Positions 45,161 to 53,111 of a DNA stretch of 64,000 bases are shown one piece after another. This stretch comes from DASQHY01 sp035602605. GTDB taxonomy: Bacteria; Acidobacteriota; Terriglobia; Acidiferrales; UBA7541. Numbering within the stretch: the first letter of the stretch is position 1; the number at the start of each line of letters is the position of its first letter. The translations under genes and the position numbers were made by a program. Where the stretch lies: the NCBI GenBank assembly GCA_035602605.1, contig DATNLZ010000105.1:129415-193414 (forward strand), in the 5' to 3' direction. The notes under the pieces were generated by a model that worked only from the letters and a program-made list of their open reading frames with translations, was not told the origin of the DNA and ran no database searches.

Positions 45161-47086
45161 ATGGCTGGTGCAACGCAAAAAAACACGTTCGTGCGGATTA
45201 TGCTGGGGGCCATTCTCGGTGTTATTTCTCTCGGCATGTTGTTATACCTGGTGCCCCAAGGGAATCCCAGCGGGCCGGGACCCGAGTCGCTTGCGCAGGT
45301 GGGTGACTACACGATCAGTGTGTCCGAAGTGGCCCAGCAATTACAGCGGTTTGAAAGCCGGGGCCAGTTTCCTAAGACCCTGGAGCCTCTTTACGCGCAA
45401 CAAATTCTGAATCAGCTGGTGTTCGAGCGTGAATTGGAACTCGAGGCGCAACGTTTAGGCATCCACGTTTCCGACCAAGAGCGCAGCGACCGCATCCGCA
45501 TGATATTGCCTACCGCGCTCAATGGAGACACATTTGTCGGCATGGAGCGTTATTCCGCCGAGGTGCAACAGCGCTTCCAGATGAATGTTTCTGAATTTGA
45601 GGAGCAGGTCCGCCGGGCGCTGCTCGAAGAGAAATTCCGGCGGCTGATTACCGATGGGATTTCCGTCACCCCGGAAGAAATTCAGCAGGAATTCAAGCGG
45701 CGCAATGAGAAGGTCAAGCTCGAATACGTACTGATCAAGCCTGCGGAGATGGAAGCCAAAGCCACCATCAGTGACGCGGAGATAGCCGCAGCGTTTGAGA
45801 AAAACAAATCTCGTTATACTCAGCCGGAACGCCGCATCGTGCGGTACGCCCTGCTGGACATCAACCAGCTCAGGCAGCGCGTGCAAGTGACCGATGATGA
45901 GCTGAAGCTCCTGTACCAGCAACGCATCAAGTCATTTGAAGTTCCTAACCGCGTGCATGCCCAGCACATCCTGTTTAAAACCGTTGGGAAGACTGACGCC
46001 GAGGTCGAAGAGATTCGCAAGAAGGCCGAAGAGGTCCTGAAAAAAGCGCAAAAAGGCGCGAACTTCGAAGACTTAGCGAAACAATATTCGGAAGATACCA
46101 CTAAGGATAAGGGTGGGGATCTTGGCTGGATCGTCGAGAAACAAACTGTCCCGGAATTCGAAAAGGCGGCGTTTAGCTTGCCCAAGGGCGGAATTTCCGG
46201 ACTGGTGCGCACGCCGTACGGATTCCACATCATCAAGGTCATTAACCACGAGAACGCCCATACCCAACCCTTCGAGGAGGTTCGCGCCTCTCTACAGTCG
46301 CCGCTGATCATCGAAAAGTCAGACCGTATGGCCGAGGACGTGGAAAAACAAATTGCCGCGGCGATTCGCAAATCCAGTCGTACCTCACTCGATGACCTGG
46401 CCAAGCAGTTCAATCTGGTGGTGTCGGAGACGCACCCCCTTTCGGCCACCGAGCCATTTCTCGAGCTTGGCAATTCAAAAGAGGCACGTGATATCGCTTT
46501 TACGTTGCGAACAGGTGAGCTCAGTTCGCCCATCCGCACGCAGCGCGGCTATGTCATTTTGTCGGTGAAAGAGATGCAACCGGCCCACCCAGCAACCGTT
46601 GCGGAGGTGCGCGACCGCGTCCTGGCAGACCTGAAACATCAAAAAGGCATCGAGTTAGCCAAGGCCGCCGCCGATGAGCTCGCCAAACGAGCCCAGGGCG
46701 GGGAAAGCTTACAAGCGGCAGCGAGGGCTCTGGGCTTGGAAGCAAAAACCAGTGAGTCGATCTCCCGATCGGGCTCGATCAGCGGCGTGGGTAGCGGAAA
46801 GCAGCTGGGCGATGCCTTCCACATGCCCGTTGGCAAGACAGGCCCGCCCCTCAGTATTGGTACGAACTGGCTGGTCTATCGGGTTGCTGACCGCGAAGAA
46901 GCAAAACAGTCCGACTTCGAGAAGCAGCGCAAGGAGCTCGAAGAACAGGTACTGCAAAGCAAGCGTACCCTTGCCTATGAGGCGTTTCGTACGGCCTTGG
47001 AGCAACGCTTGCGGCAGGAAGGCAAAGTGAAGATTAACGCCGATCGCATGAAAGCCTTTGGAAAGCTGGGCGGTCAATTCACCTAG
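45161..47086 (+). CDS. Membrane-anchored parvulin-type peptidyl-prolyl isomerase (PpiD/SurA-like)
   Basis: A 641-residue envelope chaperone/isomerase. One N-terminal helix (IMLGAILGVISLGMLLYLV) anchors it, then comes a SurA_N/PpiD-type chaperone region (about 50-260). One complete rotamase domain follows at about 265-370 (RVHAQHILF, GGDLGWI, TPYGFHIIKV). The rest (about 380-640) contains a second, more degenerate rotamase-like segment. It probably folds outer-membrane or secreted proteins. The ATG at 45161 is chosen over an upstream TTG because of GGGAGACTCC. Confidence 0.9.
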   Translation: MAGATQKNTFVRIMLGAILGVISLGMLLYLVPQGNPSGPGPESLAQVGDYTISVSEVAQQLQRFESRGQFPKTLEPLYAQQILNQLVFERELELEAQRLGIHVSDQERSDRIRMILPTALNGDTFVGMERYSAEVQQRFQMNVSEFEEQVRRALLEEKFRRLITDGISVTPEEIQQEFKRRNEKVKLEYVLIKPAEMEAKATISDAEIAAAFEKNKSRYTQPERRIVRYALLDINQLRQRVQVTDDELKLLYQQRIKSFEVPNRVHAQHILFKTVGKTDAEVEEIRKKAEEVLKKAQKGANFEDLAKQYSEDTTKDKGGDLGWIVEKQTVPEFEKAAFSLPKGGISGLVRTPYGFHIIKVINHENAHTQPFEEVRASLQSPLIIEKSDRMAEDVEKQIAAAIRKSSRTSLDDLAKQFNLVVSETHPLSATEPFLELGNSKEARDIAFTLRTGELSSPIRTQRGYVILSVKEMQPAHPATVAEVRDRVLADLKHQKGIELAKAAADELAKRAQGGESLQAAARALGLEAKTSESISRSGSISGVGSGKQLGDAFHMPVGKTGPPLSIGTNWLVYRVADREEAKQSDFEKQRKELEEQVLQSKRTLAYEAFRTALEQRLRQEGKVKINADRMKAFGKLGGQFT

Positions 47087-47180
47087 TTTCTCTGTAACTA
47101 ATTGATAATACAAAACTTACAGAAGCTGTTTCCTGTTGCCTTCCCCCACCCCATTGGCTACCATATAGCGTACCGTCGCG

Positions 47181-47202
47181 GCCCCCTTAGATTCTAAGGG
47201 GC
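47181..47202. repeat. Inverted repeat CCCCTTAGA/TCTAAGGGG
   Basis: Positions 47183-47191 and 47193-47201 are perfect complements, centred on 47192. It lies in the 229-base gap between the parvulin gene and the hypothetical gene at 47316. No strong T run follows, so it could be an operator or a weak terminator. Confidence 0.5.
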
Positions 47203-47315
47203 TTGGTTTCAAGCCATCCCCTTTCCAAAACCGGTCTTGAGCCGCGCGTCGGTCTGAGAAAGCGGAATCAGCATCCTTCGCAAACGACAAATGATAAAAA
47301 AGGTTGGTAACGGCC

Positions 47316-47729
47316 ATGAAGAATGGTACCCAGCGAAACGACTACCGTTGCAGCATCGAGCGGAATCAGTCCGGAAAGTATTGTGTGCGTATCCGGGCGA
47401 TTTTCCCGCGCCACGCCTGGACGCTTTCGGTGTATTTCCTGGCGTCTTCATTCGATCGAGCCATGAAAAAGCTCGAACAGGCGCTTCAGTTCCTGCAGCA
47501 GAAAGAAGATAAGCTATGGTTCTGGGGAGTGGATCGTTCCGACGATCCCAATTTTTCCGGCGAAATGCTCCGCGAGGCAGGCCTTAAGCTCGACCGGAGG
47601 AACGAATTCCCGCGCAAATCCGCAAGTCTGTCGCTGGCTCCGGAACGCTTGGTGCCGGCATTTATGCTTGGGCCAGTACGCCGCGGGCTAGCGGAATCGG
47701 TCGAGGCTCCCCGAGCGGTGGGCGACTGA
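47316..47729 (+). CDS. Hypothetical protein
   Basis: A 137-residue protein from ATG 47316; an ATG at 47304 is possible. The N-terminal half looks like beta strands (NDYRCSIERNQSGKYCVRIRAIF) and the segment AMKKLEQALQFLQQKEDKLWFWG is helical, so a small folded domain is likely. I recognise no family. It converges on the anti-sigma gene. Confidence 0.6.
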   Translation: MKNGTQRNDYRCSIERNQSGKYCVRIRAIFPRHAWTLSVYFLASSFDRAMKKLEQALQFLQQKEDKLWFWGVDRSDDPNFSGEMLREAGLKLDRRNEFPRKSASLSLAPERLVPAFMLGPVRRGLAESVEAPRAVGD

Positions 47730-47783
47730 CCTTAGTTAGTTATTCTCCGCAAAACGGGGATGATACCTTGCTTCGGTCTGATT

Positions 47784-48293
47784 CTATTGTTCTGTCCAGA
47801 CTAGGTAACCCACAAGACTGAAAACCAGCAGCAGTGCGCTCGCGCAGAGGATGTATATCGGGCTTGATTTTTCCCATACTTCCACCAGGGAGTGTTGGAG
47901 GGAATAGCTGTTCATATGCAAGCCGTTGAGCAGCAGAGCGAACCACGCACTTATCGAGCTCCATTGCCAAAGCAAGAGGCCGATGGCCGACAAGATCGAG
48001 CACGCACAGAAGACTTTTTCCACGATACTGATCGGCTGGGTGGCCCGTTCCGCTGCTGCACGCTTGGCCTTCAGCTGCGCTTTCCACCAGATCAGACCGC
48101 CATTTGGCAGCGTGACTTGGGTATTGTCCAAATCACTCAGTTCCCGCAGAAGATCGGCGGCAAGGGCGGCATCCGCGCACACCGGACACCTGGCAGCATG
48201 TGTGCGCAATGCATCGTCCCAAGTTCCGCATCGCACAGCTTCGATAACAAGAGCCTCTTTTTCGCAGCCGCACACATTCATCAGAACGCTCAC
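47784..48293 (-). CDS. Zinc-finger anti-sigma factor
   Basis: A 169-residue membrane protein. The N-terminal part has an H-x3-C-x2-C motif (HAARCPVC, near residue 32) typical of zinc-binding anti-sigma domains. Two membrane segments follow (about 90-112 and 145-166). It should hold the upstream ECF sigma factor at the membrane until a signal releases it. It overlaps the sigma gene by 4 bases, the standard sigma/anti-sigma arrangement. Confidence 0.85.
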   Translation of the reverse strand: MSVLMNVCGCEKEALVIEAVRCGTWDDALRTHAARCPVCADAALAADLLRELSDLDNTQVTLPNGGLIWWKAQLKAKRAAAERATQPISIVEKVFCACSILSAIGLLLWQWSSISAWFALLLNGLHMNSYSLQHSLVEVWEKSSPIYILCASALLLVFSLVGYLVWTEQ

Positions 48294-48904
48294 TTTGTCA
48301 GCCTGACCCCCGTACTGCGAAGCAGCGAAGCAAGTTTGCGGCGTGCCCGGAACAGCAGCGGTCGAATGCTTCCTTCTTTCAAGTGCACGATTTCAGAAAT
48401 TTCCCTGTGGCTGGAGCCTTCCACATAGGCGAGCCAAAGCAGTTCGCGTTCACGAGGCTTCAGGCATTCCAGGGCACGTTGCAGTTCCGATCGCTGATGG
48501 ATCGAGTCTTCGGTGAGCCCGGACGGGATTCTAGCTTGCTGGTCTCTCTCGGTTTGATGCTCAAACCCATGCCCACATCCATGGGCCTTCCATACGGGGT
48601 CGTTTTTCCCGCGGCGCCAATGGTCGCGCAAAAGATTGGTAGCGATCCGAAAAAGATAGTTTTTCAGATAATCCTGACTGATTTCGGGAAGCCGTTTTCG
48701 CAGAAGCCGGTAATAACTTTCTTGCATGAGGTCGTCGGCCAAGGCGCCGTTGCCGGAAACCCGATAGAGATAAGACCACAGTGGACGAGCCGTCCGATCA
48801 TAGAAGATCCGGAAGCTCTGCTCGTCGATCAGAAAAGCCTCCTCGGCTGCGTCCGCAACGCTGGCTGCGAGTTGCGCCTCCGATAGAGTGATTTCTTTCA
48901 TCAT
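48290..48904 (-). CDS. ECF-type RNA polymerase sigma factor
   Basis: A 204-residue ECF sigma factor. Region 2 (DRTARPLWSYLYRVSGNGALADDLMQ onward, with the -10 reading helix in YLFRIATNLLRDHWRR) and region 4 (ALECLKPRERELLWLAY, then a helix-turn-helix GSSHREISEIVHLKEGSI) are both clear. The linker is longer than usual and Gln/Glu-rich. It is co-translated with the anti-sigma gene. The start at 48904 is uncertain because no ribosome binding site is seen; a TTG at 48928 is an alternative. Confidence 0.88.
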   Translation of the reverse strand: MMKEITLSEAQLAASVADAAEEAFLIDEQSFRIFYDRTARPLWSYLYRVSGNGALADDLMQESYYRLLRKRLPEISQDYLKNYLFRIATNLLRDHWRRGKNDPVWKAHGCGHGFEHQTERDQQARIPSGLTEDSIHQRSELQRALECLKPRERELLWLAYVEGSSHREISEIVHLKEGSIRPLLFRARRKLASLLRSTGVRLTK

Positions 48905-48938
48905 GAGTTTTGACGGCTGAGTTTTCAATCCCTGCGTC

Positions 48939-49793
48939 TCAGGTTACGCGAAGGTCTTGTTCGCTCCGCGACAACGAGGCCTTCGACCCCTCGAACAGGC
49001 CGAGGCGCTTCGATAAAGTATAGGAAACGACCGCGGATAGCACGAATCCGATGCCGATTGCCAGCGCCATTGTGCCAAGAATCTGCAACGCCGTACCGGC
49101 GTCGGGCGACACTTTGCCCCGGCCCTGCAAGAATAGAAGGCCGGAACCAAGTAAGCCCATAACCAAGCCTATCTGAACCGACCACAGGATACGTCCATAG
49201 GGGAACCTGGCGACTTGTTTCTGTTCGATGTTGAATAGAGGCCGCTCGAGGAAGCGCCGGCCTGCCTCTGACTCCATATACGCGAGCATATCCTGGCTCG
49301 ATCCGAACTTTTCGAGTAACTTGGTATGGGTTTCCGACTGTACCTGCACCATTTTGTACCAGCGCCGATTTTCCAAAATGACATGCAGTATCCAGAGAAG
49401 GGCCCCCGCAATAACGACGAAAACCAAAAATGGGATGATCTCGCGCCATATATAACTTAAATCCGGAGAACTACCCTGATGCATGCGGTTGATAGCTTGC
49501 CGAAGCAGCTCGCGTCTCGTGCGGATTAAGGCTTCGTTCAGTTCGCGATCGATGGGTGGAACGTCTTGGTCCTCCACTGAATCCGATGCAAGCGCGCGCT
49601 GCTGCCGCTCTGGCACTGCACGCTGCTTGTCTGCCAATCCCGGTGTCCCCCGCTGTGCGGGGACGGCGCCGTCGAATGCGCCACCCTCAGGGCGCGGTTT
49701 AGAGGCTTTTTGGGCCCCCGCTAGCGGCGAAATCGCGAGCAGCAATGTCACCAGCAGCGAAGCTCGGAGCCAGGGTCTCGGGTTGATGGGCAT
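48939..49793 (-). CDS. Membrane protein of unknown function near the ECF sigma gene
   Basis: A 284-residue protein. A signal peptide (LLVTLLLAISPLAGAQ) is followed by a low-complexity segment, then three hydrophobic segments (about 130-150, 210-230, 240-265). I do not know the family. The ATG at 49793 follows AAGGAGCGAAACAAG. It ends 34 bases before the sigma factor gene on the same strand, so it may be in the same operon and could be part of the signal input. Confidence 0.7.
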   Translation of the reverse strand: MPINPRPWLRASLLVTLLLAISPLAGAQKASKPRPEGGAFDGAVPAQRGTPGLADKQRAVPERQQRALASDSVEDQDVPPIDRELNEALIRTRRELLRQAINRMHQGSSPDLSYIWREIIPFLVFVVIAGALLWILHVILENRRWYKMVQVQSETHTKLLEKFGSSQDMLAYMESEAGRRFLERPLFNIEQKQVARFPYGRILWSVQIGLVMGLLGSGLLFLQGRGKVSPDAGTALQILGTMALAIGIGFVLSAVVSYTLSKRLGLFEGSKASLSRSEQDLRVT

Positions 49794-49973
49794 CTTGTTT
49801 CGCTCCTTGGGGTCGCCCAGCCCGTCTGATTCGCGGATACCGGCGCAGGGTCTTACGTTCCGGCGATTGCACTGCAATCCTTATTACGCGCCGGGATCTA
49901 CACCTGTTAACAGCGATTGTGCGTTTGTGAGTGAGCTTTATGAAGAATCATTCGGATTAGGAAGCGGTGATAT

Positions 49974-50996
49974 TCAGGGCATATCCGTGCCGCCCGGGCA
50001 ACCCGGTTCGCCGCGGACGTGGGTTAGGTGCGCCAGCCAGCACTTTGCTTGTTGCTTGTTGGGTACATTCGAGGTTTTTAGATATTCCCGCAACTCCGCG
50101 ACGGCCTGATCGTCCGCGCCCCGTTTCAGCAGTACCTGCACAAGCAGAATTCTGGCATTTGGTATTTCGGTTGCGGCCTGACGCAACAGCCCCACGGTTT
50201 CGTCAGTGTGTATCTCCCGTGCAGCCAAGATGCGGCCCAGCTGGTAGCGTATGTGGACAGAATTAGGATCGAGCTGCATCGCGCGTCGCGCGGCCACTTC
50301 AGCTTGGGGATAACTCTTGAGCAACGCCAGAGCCACGGTAAGGTTCTGGTATGGTTTCACGGCATTGGGATCGAGGGCGATTGCTCGTTCGCACTCGGCC
50401 ATTGCTTTGTCGTACTGATCGAGGGCGATATAGCGGGCACCCAGATTGTTGTGGGCCTCCGCATAATCAGGATAAATCTGAAGCGCTTTTTGCAGATGCT
50501 CGATGGACGTTCGCGTATCTCCGGCGTGGAAAGCCTTCTCCGAGAGGCCGAGCTGTTTGACTGCTTGCGGTGGAATCAGCAATTGCCGAGTCGAAATCGA
50601 CGCTTCCAGCCGCGCTGCCAGGCTCTGCGGCACGGTGTCGGCGGGGTCAAGTCGGGGATCGAGCCGGATGATGAGCTGCGGGCTGCCAGCACCGATCGAC
50701 AGCGTCTCGCGTTGTGCGAAGTCATGCTGCTCATTGGTTATCGTGAGCTCGTACGTTTCTCCCTCGACCCCGTCAAACTCGAAGATGTCTGCAGCTATTT
50801 GCCGAATCTGCTCGGGAGGTTCGGACCGCGATTTCCGAATTTCGACGAGCAAACTCTCGGGCCAGGATGCCTTGAATTTTGCAGTTTGAATTCTGACATG
50901 GCGAACCGGATGGGGCACCTCTTGTGCCCGGAGATCCGAATGGGGATCCTGCAGACTCGCTAAGAAAATGAAACCTACGCAAACCATCAGTCTCAT
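49974..50996 (-). CDS. Secreted TPR protein
   Basis: A 340-residue protein with an N-terminal signal sequence (MRLMVCVGFIFLASL) and a beta-rich carboxypeptidase-regulatory-like region (about 35-110). TPR repeats run from about 145 to 320 (LQIYPDYAEAHNNLGARYIALDQYDKAMAECERAIALDPNAVKPYQNL pattern, given here in parts: YPDYAEAHNNLG, DQYDKAMAECERAI, LDPNAVKPYQNL). It is probably a periplasmic scaffold. It is upstream of the membrane protein and sigma genes on the same strand. Confidence 0.8.
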   Translation of the reverse strand: MRLMVCVGFIFLASLQDPHSDLRAQEVPHPVRHVRIQTAKFKASWPESLLVEIRKSRSEPPEQIRQIAADIFEFDGVEGETYELTITNEQHDFAQRETLSIGAGSPQLIIRLDPRLDPADTVPQSLAARLEASISTRQLLIPPQAVKQLGLSEKAFHAGDTRTSIEHLQKALQIYPDYAEAHNNLGARYIALDQYDKAMAECERAIALDPNAVKPYQNLTVALALLKSYPQAEVAARRAMQLDPNSVHIRYQLGRILAAREIHTDETVGLLRQAATEIPNARILLVQVLLKRGADDQAVAELREYLKTSNVPNKQQAKCWLAHLTHVRGEPGCPGGTDMP

Positions 50997-51125
50997 GTCG
51001 ACCTCCCGACCGGAACTCCCCCAGATGTTTCCGAAGGAAAATCCATGTCAGATCCTGTTCGAAACCGTGTTCACAACCGCTTTCAGGTATGAACGGGCCC
51101 TTGGACGGCGTGGAAGGAAGAGGAG

Positions 51126-51152
51126 TTGACACGGGGAGCGCTGGCGAATAAT
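51126..51152 (+). promoter_or_regulatory. Possible promoter for an orphan transcript
   Basis: A perfect -35 TTGACA (51126-51131) is followed by AATAAT (51147-51152) with a 15-base spacer, or TAATCT (51149-51154) with 17. Each reading has one weak element. No gene starts downstream on this strand before the terminator at 51225. Confidence 0.35.
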
Positions 51153-51159
51153 CTCCCCC

Positions 51160-51256
51160 TGACACCGAGACCTTCCTGAGCGCACAGCCGGCGAAGTTTC
51201 TAGTGTCGTTCTCTAATGTCCTGGGCCTCGCGGTTGCCGCCGCGAGGCTTTTTTTT
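51160..51256 (+). ncRNA. Putative small RNA
   Basis: About 95 bases between a candidate promoter (51126) and a strong intrinsic terminator (51225-51256), with no supported ORF on the plus strand. I do not recognise 6S, SRP, tmRNA or RNase P features. The 564-base stretch 51003-51566 holds no protein gene I can support; the part after the terminator, 51257-51566, shows nothing else clear. Confidence 0.35.
51225..51256 (+). terminator. Intrinsic terminator with no assigned upstream gene
   Basis: GCCTCGCGG (51225-51233), a 6-base loop and CCGCGAGGC (51240-51248) pair perfectly, followed by eight T (51249-51256). It points along the plus strand, while the neighbouring genes are both on the minus strand. 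Confidence 0.75.
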
Positions 51257-51566
51257 CGACTCGAGACATTCGTGCAGGCAACGATTGCGCAAGTGCCTGT
51301 CGTAGCCCAACTCTCGGCCGCTTGCTCTGGTCGTGCCAGTCATAGATGTAGACGTCGTATTCGGCCACTTGTTACCCGGTTGCGCGCGTCTTGAGAAATG
51401 TTCCGGCTACCCCTGCGGCTACATGCGACGCCCAAGGTAATACGTTTCGGTGGGACACGCGGTTAACTGGGATTACTGGAAAAGGTGCAAGCCAAGTTGG
51501 GAACATCGCATACGGGCAAAGAGCGGGGTGTTCGCACCAACCAGTCAGGCCCTCGCGAGCTAGATC

Positions 51567-51842
51567 CTACTTCTCGCGGAGAATTACTTCGCCCCAGCCA
51601 ACCACCTGGTCGTTGAGCCAGATACGATACTTGTACGCAGCGGGTTTGGAGCCGGGACGTGGTGTGCCGCTCAGCAGGCGCATCCCGACGGGCGCCCGGA
51701 AGACATTCGATGAGAATGGGCATCGGTTGGGATCAAACTCGATCCGCAAGCTGCCGGCGTCGGAGAGCCAGCAAACCTGGTCCTCGGGCTCGATGACCAT
51801 TACTTGAGGAAGCACTCCTACGAAAACTTGTTTCTCTGCCAT
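51567..51842 (-). CDS. Small hypothetical protein, beta-rich
   Basis: A 91-residue protein from ATG 51842. The sequence is rich in short strands (KQVFVGVLPQVMVIE, YKYRIWLNDQVVGWGEVILRE) and has no signal peptide; a compact beta fold such as a cupredoxin-like one is possible, but metal ligands are not complete. The frame stays open upstream to 52004, but that part has poor composition. Function unknown. Confidence 0.5.
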   Translation of the reverse strand: MAEKQVFVGVLPQVMVIEPEDQVCWLSDAGSLRIEFDPNRCPFSSNVFRAPVGMRLLSGTPRPGSKPAAYKYRIWLNDQVVGWGEVILREK

Positions 51843-52019
51843 TTTCTCTTTCGCTGCGCGACAGGTGTGCTGCATTCGGTGCGCTTGCCTGATTGGCGCT
51901 CGGACAATAGCATAGCCAACTCGAAAATTGCACGCTAGCCATGTGCGTGCAAACTCACTTCCAGATGAAGCGCGTAAGGAAGCTTGCTTAGCAAGATAAC
52001 TCATTCCCTGAGTACTGCC

Positions 52020-52048
52020 TTGACGCGACTGCTCCCGCCGTCTACAGT
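52020..52048 (+). promoter_or_regulatory. Probable sigma-70 promoter for the desaturase gene
   Basis: TTGACG (52020-52025) and TACAGT (52043-52048) are 17 bases apart. Transcription would start near 52055, giving a leader of about 90 bases. The 302-base gap 51843-52144 holds nothing else I can support. Confidence 0.6.
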
Positions 52049-52144
52049 GGAAGTTAGCTTTTCGTGGTGCGTGCCCGCCAGGTCCTTCTAAGCGCTCGCG
52101 GAGAGTTCAGCTTATTCCGAATACAAATCTGAGGAGACGTTTGT

Positions 52145-52990
52145 ATGGCAACCGCGGCTATCACTCTTCGCAACGGCGCGCGAATATCGCTCGTGCGTTC
52201 ACTTCCCTTTTTCGCAGTTCACGCAGCTTGCCTCGCGGCATTGTTTGTGGGCTTCCGCTGGTCTTATTTGATCGTTTGCCTCGCGCTGTTTTATGTGCGC
52301 ATGTTTTTTGTGACCGCCGGGTATCACCGCTATTTTTCGCATCGCGCATTCAAAACCACGCGCGTTTTTCAATTTATCCTGGCGGTAATGGCGACCAGTT
52401 CGACACAGAAAGGCGTGCTCTGGTGGGCCGCCAATCACCGGCACCACCATCGCTATTCGGACACCGAAGAAGATCTACATTCGCCTTCGCTGTTCGGGTT
52501 CTGGTGGTCGCATGTTGGCTGGATACTCTCGGACCGTTACAACCACACCCAGGTGGATTTGATTCGCGACTTTTATAAGTATCCCGAGCTGCGCTGGCTG
52601 AATCGCTATCATCTTGTGCCCCCTGTCGTGCTCGGAGTGATTTTATTTCTGGTAGGCGGATGGGGCATGCTCGTGTGGGGATTTTTCGTCAGTACGGTGC
52701 TGCTCTGGCACGCGTCTTTCACGGTGAACTCGCTTTCGCACGTGTTTGGTTCGCGGCGCTATGCGACTACTGACACCAGCAAGAACAATCCCTATCTCGT
52801 GCTTCTGACTTTGGGTGAGGGCTGGCACAACAATCATCACCATTATATGGCGTCAGTGCGTCAGGGATTCTTCTGGTGGGAAATTGACATCACGTATTAC
52901 ACACTGAAAGTTTTGGCATGGCTCCATATCGTGTGGGAATTGCGCCTGCCTCCCCAGCACGTGCTGGCCGCTACCGAAGCTGGAGCGTAG
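52145..52990 (+). CDS. Acyl-CoA/acyl-lipid delta-9-type desaturase
   Basis: A 281-residue membrane di-iron enzyme that inserts a double bond into fatty acyl chains. The three His boxes are complete: HRYFSHR near residue 59, NHRHHH near 98, and GWHNNHHHY near 234. Four hydrophobic segments surround them. It would adjust membrane fluidity and needs an electron donor, which is not adjacent. TGAGGAGACGTTTGT gives a strong ribosome binding site. An intrinsic terminator follows at 53056. Confidence 0.92.
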   Translation: MATAAITLRNGARISLVRSLPFFAVHAACLAALFVGFRWSYLIVCLALFYVRMFFVTAGYHRYFSHRAFKTTRVFQFILAVMATSSTQKGVLWWAANHRHHHRYSDTEEDLHSPSLFGFWWSHVGWILSDRYNHTQVDLIRDFYKYPELRWLNRYHLVPPVVLGVILFLVGGWGMLVWGFFVSTVLLWHASFTVNSLSHVFGSRRYATTDTSKNNPYLVLLTLGEGWHNNHHHYMASVRQGFFWWEIDITYYTLKVLAWLHIVWELRLPPQHVLAATEAGA

Positions 52991-53055
52991 GCGGAGGATC
53001 CCAGAACCACACCAACGGCGGAAGCCGACCGAAGAAGAGAATCTTGCAGAACAGA

Positions 53056-53079
53056 CCCGGCCGATTAGGCCGGGTTTTT
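53056..53079 (+). terminator. Intrinsic terminator after the desaturase gene
   Basis: CCCGGCC (53056-53062), loop GATTA, and GGCCGGG (53068-53074) are followed by TTTTT. It lies 66 bases after the desaturase stop, ahead of the convergent transketolase gene. Confidence 0.88.
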
Positions 53080-53111
53080 ATTTGCGGTTCGGTGCGTGTT
53101 TTTGAAGTGGG

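Noticed and set aside
51257..51500. Minus-strand frame with AEYDVYIYDWHDQSKRP near 51310-51375
   Set aside because: A short piece that looks protein-like, but it runs into the orphan terminator and I cannot match it to a family.
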